64,000 nt of DNA from Cedecea davisae DSM 4568 (GTDB lineage: Bacteria > Pseudomonadota > Gammaproteobacteria > Enterobacterales > Enterobacteriaceae). The position numbers and the translations under genes are program-made. This document shows positions 59,301-64,000 of this stretch, in pieces (position 1 is the stretch's first letter; every line of letters starts with the position of its first letter). Below the pieces are notes generated by a model. It had not been told where the DNA came from. It made no database searches and worked only from the letters and a program-made list of their open reading frames with translations. The DNA lies in NCBI RefSeq assembly GCF_000412335.2, contig NZ_KE161030.1, forward strand, positions 2,136,328-2,200,327. Direction: 5' to 3'.

Positions 59301-61241
59301 TACGACACAAAAATCATCGGATGTCTGGTATATAAATTCCCGTCAGATACCGCCCCACTTACCCATTATACTGTTTTAGCTAATAAAGCTGATGATAAAT
59401 TGCTCATCGATGCAACTTTTGAACAGTTTGTTTCCTTAATGGATCGGAAGTATAAAATTAGGATCACATCCTGGGAACAATGGGTTAGAGATATTACTCA
59501 ATCTGATAAGCTAAAAAACAATCTAATTATCCTCAAAGAATATGATAATCTCACTGCCGCAAAGTATGAATTATCTAATGTTAGTAGTTATAATTACCTT
59601 GAATCATCATTTGTAAAAGATCCTGATTTTCATATGGTAAATATCCCTAAGGGATTTATTAATGATTTCGCACACACATACTCTACAGATAGTCATAGAG
59701 TCAAAAATGCAACAACCTTAAGTATGCTTGACTCAATTGATGAGAAAATAGATACGCAGAAAACTATTCTGCTAAATCTTCAGGATGAAGAAATTAAATA
59801 CGTTAATAAAAACATTCCCGTACCCAATAGGATTGAAACTACACTAACAAAAACCAGAAGAATAATAGAAGAATTGGAGTGCGTGCAACGTTTACCAATC
59901 AGGCTATCTAACTATCTATATTTCAGCAAAGTAAACCTATTAACCGAACACAATAAAATTATATTTAACACCCCGGTTTCTGATGAAATTGCATCATTCT
60001 TATCAACTCCGGAGGCGATATCTATTTCAGAGGATATTACATCACCTGTGATGAATTCGATACAATCTATTGATGAGTATGGTTTAGCCACAGTGTCAAA
60101 CATACGTTATGTTATCAATAATGGAAAATTATATAAAATATATACCGGAAGAGCTATGGCCAGACAAACAGCATTAATAGAGTTAGATACCAGCCTCATT
60201 TGCATGAACTTTATCGATTACCGATGGGTTATTGACCACCGCTCTACAATTCCTGGTAAGGCCAAAACCAATGCGTTACAGAAACAATTAATTTCAGGTT
60301 CGACGCTTCCTTTTAGGAGTAAAGGCATTCTTGATGTTAAGAGCAACACAAAAATCTTAACGCCATTTACATACGTTCGTCGTGATAATAAATTTAATAT
60401 GGCAATAACAAAAGAGTTCGCCCATTCTGATCTAAAAGGCACTTTACAAGGAAAAATAAAATCAACAACTGGAAATCATCTGTCGTCTCAAACCATAAAT
60501 GGGCCTATTATCGGGAAATGGAAACTCGGAGAGCTGGATGAAAATGTAGAATTTATACAAATATCTAATGGAAACTCAGGGTGTGTAGCAATAAAAATAG
60601 CCTTTGACCTACTACCTGAAGGCAAACCGGTGATTGTTTCAGCCGGGAACCTCAGCGGCTGCACAATGATTTATGCAACTGACAACCACTATTTTTACGC
60701 TTATCATACCGGGCAACAACCCGGTGATACCGAGTGGCTAACAAGCCAACAAGGGGTCCGAAGCATCTATAATGCTCATGTTTTAATGAAAGGAACGTCG
60801 GTATCTGGCTTTGAGACAGCACTATTAAAAAACCAGGATCTGCCATCAATTTTCTCTGATTATTCCAGTTCTTTAATAACCTATTTAGGGAAGAATACAA
60901 AAACAACAGGAAGTACGAGAATAACATCAAACTTATATACTAACGTAACGACATTTGACTACAATAAATATCATACAAATCAGGATCAATCCAGAACGGC
61001 GCTCGCTTATGCTGTGCTAAGCAAAAACAAGGGAGTTGTTAATATTTCAGCCTATTCAGAAGACCTGTTAATAAACCATGCGAACGGAGATTTAACCACT
61101 CTCTTCAGCCAGCATCAAAGATTAAACGGCATAGACTCCACAATAAATGATTCAATTTTTGATACCTCAGTGGATACCTTAAGTGACCTTTACACTGCGT
61201 TTATCGGTATGCGTATTATATCTAAAACAAATAAAGAGTAA
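53922..61241 (+). CDS. Giant CNF1-like Rho-deamidase protein, copy 2 (2439 aa)
   Basis: A paralogue of the preceding gene with the same architecture: acidic head (NISDCKGTSWQGINNASSHQ), helical platform, transmembrane hairpin at about 700-718 and 756-777, IPFYSMLKRKIYDPQYQP near 1567, an internal cysteine-protease-like domain, and the C-terminal CNF domain. Here the internal triad is complete: C1782 (SDKACQQ), H1815 (PLTHYTVL) and D1830 (LLIDATFEQF); the His-Asp spacing of 15 equals that of the Pasteurella toxin C3 domain triad (C1165, H1205, D1220). The CNF motif has C2247 in NLSGCTM and H2262 in YAYHTGQ. ATG 53922 is used; ATG 53916 is possible. A perfect 10-bp terminator follows. Function as a host-cell-directed toxin is inferred. 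Confidence 0.85.
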   Translation: MNISDCKGTSWQGINNASSHQRDVVENVDSEDDIYFDALDHFPQTTTPASEPEALGNSGNAPATSPVNALFGHMVDKILYSISLRLLSRLGGLEELHSELRTLAQSHGVLSARLRMLCELLSRYHQHVPEHYRPLLKNLSELARAGLSIYQLSATRLPTLCAEIRQFASQAEYLLSLGVVKEQLPATLLHQLSALPMQLRKVADVLLQARLMPEGTTPEEWLLVIQQHDILPKPLQHMLVSYTQLWTQLRALHESSRELASRFPLPTCSDWPERINWFLRLLNDPRVVRHIAAERPSALIDAVKLSTPLLRMVSQFPSEGTLAQQLEWARQNANAPTSELNPLLAQQPLSKFINALRQQVDSRVVNPTLFNALIILANPESPIREKSNRIISLCLRNFRFRAGVAYAMREAVRTFSGGSLALSTWDWYQQLPARLTWQQTMERFFTDLQREINTTPDLLRELLPDYVLQSAETLSALVELPVDQPWQDTLRWAIRKLGLSQVNDWLCQRYIELCLIRGIYESLLQGDALEREAILRDLTVNLKDYFAIRPHSELAGLVDLVPYLPLLSNLHDTIKQIPPTDSWLTWTTNLLAAIEQDPHPGLATLRREMETRIANYLSDSLVATFDYLWAQLPEFSDPLRFPEADAAVIPQAQVEENDGVVQKEESEFLLELFEIAQEYDKGNKSVWAKGDASPAKEIGVVAGLSAGWLASLYMFWRAYNPQAPQREIATGAEMQELQPQGVTTIPPTTAPAHGHKYIVPIALLSGMGATTAWVAWQNWGAEKTLTLQQVFRDILNDEYRDQAKHHEPALNTRATRVKRELSPGNNATRIAQNYNRPEPELGLSDINLRFKTWNISSNKIINKHISTFIKILNAENPPIKEETKIVSGAILFFMKILSNYVKNLHPPGNSSSSLSPTQFDADYFIYSLILLDKLISRINKIGPSVEINKRVSATIEYHTLCYFIENNLSANLYTKHATKNNIPEIIYDFMCNSVTFGFNQFPHLRDVMEGENKNLSFRNQIGLYAEDTYKKIEELISKELFKLDKTDDIITDKKSAFDFLIKKVNSLQQDDRYDVSLDEMEYMLIRGRDKIINIMLTSDYDGFIKNSQSIAFKTDVSFINSSKLLNYRKKWAKCSIDYMEIIKNNLPKTTTGNHGNLYSRAATSAINDLLNDRDEISTLLIENFTSPPDAYQQYALYIMLSLQINKIASFKQEWDKIMLYWRDLINDKEINSKVIALYNTKDDNISNFLKILKSTAIQKTFDEVEKIQSIEIRNDFYDALALDLSNRAITLKNEIDNYIKTGSYLLYQYMSKGTKKYKNADFSPESFYSIDRSMLEIKSVPLLTGSFFERNLHPLEQVQREAHGASITAKKLYRIYNDYIVSDSKKEAIITATNFFYLFGEQFISWESLIKTVKSTQEYKYIREISIKDSRVGHYPIKREYLGSAITIELEDSEKYLYTNMLGYPALINLDKKLTKKISATPKYEELYTHVYKALNIGDDLSFQAKMPFNDNITIAEILIEADKKNHSDSVIFKNVIIDDFHKRYTHAANELKNKGNQSIFDDLLSLIPFYSMLKRKIYDPQYQPVMADMVWDIIDVGAGLSFPGIKLANSAFHTFKKITRKTQKMLLKSDPTLRGTEKYIKTLQLSLPMVRKKIPRIQDAIVNTIEFSASLLNPIDPFILMGSKLAGLGDRAIIKISTRTRGAIPGDSNNISIKIPAKGMTITNPESKYFTGNPAYNYRYIDEITGIELDEMISRAPNKLYTDQILEKFVRIPQGQSDKACQQASNILQSQGYDTKIIGCLVYKFPSDTAPLTHYTVLANKADDKLLIDATFEQFVSLMDRKYKIRITSWEQWVRDITQSDKLKNNLIILKEYDNLTAAKYELSNVSSYNYLESSFVKDPDFHMVNIPKGFINDFAHTYSTDSHRVKNATTLSMLDSIDEKIDTQKTILLNLQDEEIKYVNKNIPVPNRIETTLTKTRRIIEELECVQRLPIRLSNYLYFSKVNLLTEHNKIIFNTPVSDEIASFLSTPEAISISEDITSPVMNSIQSIDEYGLATVSNIRYVINNGKLYKIYTGRAMARQTALIELDTSLICMNFIDYRWVIDHRSTIPGKAKTNALQKQLISGSTLPFRSKGILDVKSNTKILTPFTYVRRDNKFNMAITKEFAHSDLKGTLQGKIKSTTGNHLSSQTINGPIIGKWKLGELDENVEFIQISNGNSGCVAIKIAFDLLPEGKPVIVSAGNLSGCTMIYATDNHYFYAYHTGQQPGDTEWLTSQQGVRSIYNAHVLMKGTSVSGFETALLKNQDLPSIFSDYSSSLITYLGKNTKTTGSTRITSNLYTNVTTFDYNKYHTNQDQSRTALAYAVLSKNKGVVNISAYSEDLLINHANGDLTTLFSQHQRLNGIDSTINDSIFDTSVDTLSDLYTAFIGMRIISKTNKE

Positions 61242-61248
61242 CCCGGTT

Positions 61249-61275
61249 GCACGCCTGCACCTGCCGCAGGCGTGC
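61249..61275 (+). terminator. Strong hairpin terminator after CNF-like copy 2
   Basis: GCACGCCTGC (61249-61258) pairs perfectly over 10 bp with GCAGGCGTGC (61266-61275), followed by TTTC. It is eight bases after the stop and separates the toxin gene from the convergent diguanylate cyclase gene. Confidence 0.75.
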
Positions 61276-61294
61276 TTTCATTACGAAGCCATTT

Positions 61295-62347
61295 TCAGGA
61301 AGCAAAGATACGGTTCTTGCCTGCCCGCTTCGCGTTGTAAAGCGCATCGTCGGCGGCCTTTAGCCATTCAACGGCATCCGGCATCTCCTTCGTCGCGCAG
61401 GCAATGCCGATACTCAGCGTGCAGTAAGCGTTCTTTTCCGGCAATACACGTACGTTAATAGACTCCAGTAATATCCTCCTGGCAATACCCTCTGCTTCTT
61501 CCATCGTGGTTATCGGCATCAACACGACAAACTCGTCGCCACCCAGCCGGGCCGGAGTGTCGGTCGAGCGTGTTACGACCCGCAGTACGTCAGAAACCGC
61601 CATCAGAATTGAATCCCCGACTTTGTGCCCGAAGCGATCGTTAACTTCTTTGAAATTATCGATATCGATAAACATTAACGCCGAGCTGCCGCAGGCGCTG
61701 CGCAGCTTGGCGAGTTCATTATCAATCTTTTTCTCAAGCAGGCGACGGTTGGCTATACCCAGCAGCGGATCCATCATCGCAATGCTTTCCAGCTCGCGGC
61801 TTTTCTCACGCAGCTTTACCGCAATCGAGGCGGTAAGCATGCTAAGCGCGATGGTGTAAACGGAAATAAGCGGAAGCGTGGCGTACATCGTTCGCGTCGA
61901 AACGGCAGACTCAAACGGCATGCCGTGGCTCAGCCAGGTTAGCAGGAACGTCACGACCATCGCCAACATGGCTTTGATCATCAGCGGTTTTCCCCCGGCG
62001 GCCAGGCGGTCGGAGATGAGTATCGTGACGATGGCAACCGACGGCAGCGGGCTTAGCGCCATCATGGCAATCCAGAAACCGCCGGCGGCAGCATCTATCA
62101 CCAGGTTTTGCTTTTCACTGTTTACCGGGGAGCGTGAGAAACGAGCCTTCAGCAGTGCAACGTGCGGCCACACAAAGGCGTTAGCCACCAGCAGGCAGAT
62201 AACCGGTAACGACGCGCCGTGTTGGTTCAGCACCGACAAGATAGGAAAAAAACACAGCAGCGTGCCCAACATCCGCATCAGATACATGCGGTTGACGAAT
62301 CGTGAGCCTTTTTTTCTGGCTTTTGGTGCAGGATCGGGGGCTATCAT
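61295..62347 (-). CDS. Diguanylate cyclase with MASE2 membrane sensor (350 aa)
   Basis: The N-terminal 160 residues form a MASE2-type membrane domain with several helices (ANAFVWPHVALLKARFS is the family signature, as in E. coli AdrA/DgcC). The GGDEF domain follows, with FIDIDNFKEVNDRFGHKVGD and an intact RLGGDEFVVLM motif, so it should make cyclic di-GMP. The C-terminal WLKAADDALYNAKRAGKNRI is typical. The ATG at 62347 has a GAGAAA stretch upstream and is preferred over 62386. AdrA-type enzymes promote cellulose and biofilm formation. No EAL phosphodiesterase is near. Confidence 0.88.
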   Translation of the reverse strand: MIAPDPAPKARKKGSRFVNRMYLMRMLGTLLCFFPILSVLNQHGASLPVICLLVANAFVWPHVALLKARFSRSPVNSEKQNLVIDAAAGGFWIAMMALSPLPSVAIVTILISDRLAAGGKPLMIKAMLAMVVTFLLTWLSHGMPFESAVSTRTMYATLPLISVYTIALSMLTASIAVKLREKSRELESIAMMDPLLGIANRRLLEKKIDNELAKLRSACGSSALMFIDIDNFKEVNDRFGHKVGDSILMAVSDVLRVVTRSTDTPARLGGDEFVVLMPITTMEEAEGIARRILLESINVRVLPEKNAYCTLSIGIACATKEMPDAVEWLKAADDALYNAKRAGKNRIFAS

Positions 62348-62429
62348 AAATTTCTCAGGCAAACAGACCGGCAGCAACACTAACAATAGAGTGTAAGAGA
62401 TCTCATATGGACAAAGCTATGCCATAAGA

Positions 62430-63899
62430 TTACCGAGGCGTCGCGGGCATCTCTTCGCCTCCGCTATCCGTGATGCTCGTCTTGTTTCTCCCCTGTCGCT
62501 TCGACAAATAAAGATTCTTGTCCGCTTCCGGGATAAGCATATTAAAGGTATCTTCCAGCGTTTTTTCTGCCACTTCTCCGGCTGCAAGTCCGATGCTCAC
62601 GGTAATAAATAACGGCTGCTGCTGGTACAAGAAACTGCCCTGCTCGATGGTTTTACGGATCTGCTCTGCAATTTCGTAGCCTTCCTGCAGATCATGGGTT
62701 CGGCAAACCACCACGAACTCCTCGCCGCCGATACGAGCCACCATCCCCCGATCGCCTACGGTGTCCAGTACCCTGGCGGCAAAAGATGCCAGCACCGCGT
62801 CTCCGCATTCGTGGCCCCAACTGTCATTTATGCGCTTGAAGAAATCGATATCAAGCAGCATTACACACAGCAGCGGCTGCTTGTTCAGCGGCAGATGCCC
62901 GGTGCGTTTTAATGCTTCAAACAGGCCGGAGCGAGAATAAACGCCGGTAAGATAGTCGAAGTCGGCGCGCAGTGAGGTCTGCTTTATTAGCTGATTGATC
63001 GCATCCACGCTGATAGACACAATCAGCGGGCAGATGGCAATTGTTGCAATCCCCAGGCGGGCGGAAAACATCTGATCGACCAGCAGTAAAGGCTGCTCGG
63101 AATGCAGGTTAATCGCGGCGTGGGAAACCAGCACTATCTCCGTCGCACCCGTGATAAGCGTCAGCAGCGCAGTGACCGGCAGCGGATAACGAATGGCGCA
63201 CCAGATTAACGCCGGAAGCGGGAAAGCGAGGCTACCCGCCCCACCGATAGCAATAGCGGTGCCGACTGCGATAACCACAGCAAACAGCGGATAAAGATCG
63301 GAAGGCACCAATGAGGGCCGTTTGCGCCATTTCGGCCAACTCGCGCTGAGCAAACAAGGCAGCATAAGCACGCCGGTTGAGAACTGTTCGCTCACCCAGT
63401 CGGCGTACAGCGGCATAAATTTTTCATGGTAGTCGCCGCTTATGCCAAGTGAACCTATTGCACCGAACAACGAGCTTAATATCGCCGCAATGAGCGAAAA
63501 GTTGAAAATATTAAAGGCGTTTAGCGCCCAGTTGCTCTCGTCCATATTCCGCGAATAGCGCAATAATAGCCGCGCCGCGGTAACGATAAACACCATGTTG
63601 GAAAAGTTAATGATGGTTGACTGCCAGCCCCACTGCGTAGTGAACGCGTCATAAACCAGCATTGCCGCATAGCTAATAAAGTAATATACGGCTTTATTGA
63701 GCCACGGATTACGCACAAAAATGGCGGCCAGCACCGCGTTCAGCGGCCAAAATAGCGACAGATCGTTAACCAGCCGCAATGAGGCGCCGAAGAAGTAAAA
63801 CAGCGTGGTAAAAACGAAGATACTGACAGCATTTAACAGCATCTTTTCCGGGGAAAAGAATAAAAACTTAGGTCGATTAATCATGCCATCATGATTCAT
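62430..63899 (-). CDS. Diguanylate cyclase with MASE1 membrane sensor (489 aa)
   Basis: About eight hydrophobic helices in the first 300 residues form a MASE1 domain (PLNAVLAAIFVRNPWLNK, FSTGVLMLPCLLS, FPLPALIWCAIRYPL). The GGDEF domain follows, with LDIDFFKRINDSWGHECGDA and RIGGEEFVVVCR; GGEEF is an accepted active variant. The C-terminal helix reads LIPEADKNLYLSKRQGRNKT. It is co-directional with, and 82 bases upstream of, the MASE2 cyclase, so they may share a transcript. MASE1 sensors respond to membrane or small-molecule cues not yet defined. Start at ATG 63899 or ATG 63884. Confidence 0.88.
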   Translation of the reverse strand: MNHDGMINRPKFLFFSPEKMLLNAVSIFVFTTLFYFFGASLRLVNDLSLFWPLNAVLAAIFVRNPWLNKAVYYFISYAAMLVYDAFTTQWGWQSTIINFSNMVFIVTAARLLLRYSRNMDESNWALNAFNIFNFSLIAAILSSLFGAIGSLGISGDYHEKFMPLYADWVSEQFSTGVLMLPCLLSASWPKWRKRPSLVPSDLYPLFAVVIAVGTAIAIGGAGSLAFPLPALIWCAIRYPLPVTALLTLITGATEIVLVSHAAINLHSEQPLLLVDQMFSARLGIATIAICPLIVSISVDAINQLIKQTSLRADFDYLTGVYSRSGLFEALKRTGHLPLNKQPLLCVMLLDIDFFKRINDSWGHECGDAVLASFAARVLDTVGDRGMVARIGGEEFVVVCRTHDLQEGYEIAEQIRKTIEQGSFLYQQQPLFITVSIGLAAGEVAEKTLEDTFNMLIPEADKNLYLSKRQGRNKTSITDSGGEEMPATPR

Positions 63900-64000
63900 G
63901 TTTATTCATTCACCGCTGAAAAGAATAGCGCCATCAGGTGATTGCGGAAATAAGCAATAGCTTAGCATGTTTGCTGCGGCCAGGAGCCCGGTTGTTGAGA

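Noticed and set aside
46198-61241. Type III, V or VI secretion or TC-toxin genes linked to the giant toxins
   Set aside because: No secretion apparatus, chaperone, VgrG, PAAR, Hcp or TcB/TcC-like gene is in the window; the delivery route is left open.
1-64000. CRISPR arrays, tRNA/rRNA genes, insertion sequences, integrases
   Set aside because: No regular direct repeats with spacers, no cloverleaf or rRNA-like sequences and no transposase or integrase motifs were found on either strand.

Overview
The window looks like a chromosome segment of a member of the Enterobacteriaceae. Several products match E. coli relatives in sequence and length (DsbG, DigH, Cdh, an NlpA/MetQ lipoprotein, class C acid phosphatase), and base composition is moderately GC-rich outside a few AT-rich islands. 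The genus cannot be fixed from sequence alone. No tRNA, rRNA, CRISPR array, transposase, integrase or replication origin was found.

Region 1 (1-10.9 kb) is metabolic. LysR regulators lie beside the enzymes they probably control: a two-gene SDR operon, a RidA / threo-3-hydroxyaspartate ammonia-lyase-like / DauR-like operon, two nitronate monooxygenase-family genes, and an e(P4)-type phosphatase lipoprotein. Region 2 (11-15.8 kb) is a 1608-residue protein ending in an intact Fic (AMPylation) motif. Region 3 (15.9-25.2 kb) holds a small membrane protein with a sigma-70-like factor, digH, a LeuC/LeuD paralogue pair with a dehalogenase-like hydrolase and a LysR regulator, an SDR, cdh and an NlpA-like lipoprotein.

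Region 4 (25.2-38.5 kb) is accessory. It has a LuxR-type regulator with a degenerate receiver, two very small lipoproteins, a three-gene operon of glycine-rich membrane proteins around a TerB-like protein, YkgJ-type and DUF1345 proteins, an SQR-like flavoprotein with a DUF1641 partner, and an ABC-F ATPase behind a structured leader with a short leader peptide. It ends with small proteins, a GT9 glycosyltransferase and a diguanylate cyclase. Region 5 (39-45.9 kb) has a condensation-domain acyltransferase, a LysR gene, a frameshifted MFS exporter, a winged-helix protein, dsbG, an MDR reductase and a GNAT acetyltransferase.

Region 6 (46.2-61.2 kb) is the highlight: two tandem giant paralogues (about 2430-2440 residues), each ending in a CNF1-like Rho-deamidase domain with the LSGC cysteine and a histidine exactly 15 residues later, as in CNF1 Cys866/His881. 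Both share an N-terminal helical platform and a two-segment transmembrane hairpin with the Fic protein of region 2. The window therefore encodes one family of large putative effectors with exchangeable catalytic ends. A second, internal papain/transglutaminase-like triad is intact in the downstream copy (C1782, H1815, D1830) and mutated in the upstream copy (T, Y, D). The window ends with two more membrane-bound diguanylate cyclases (MASE2 and MASE1 types).
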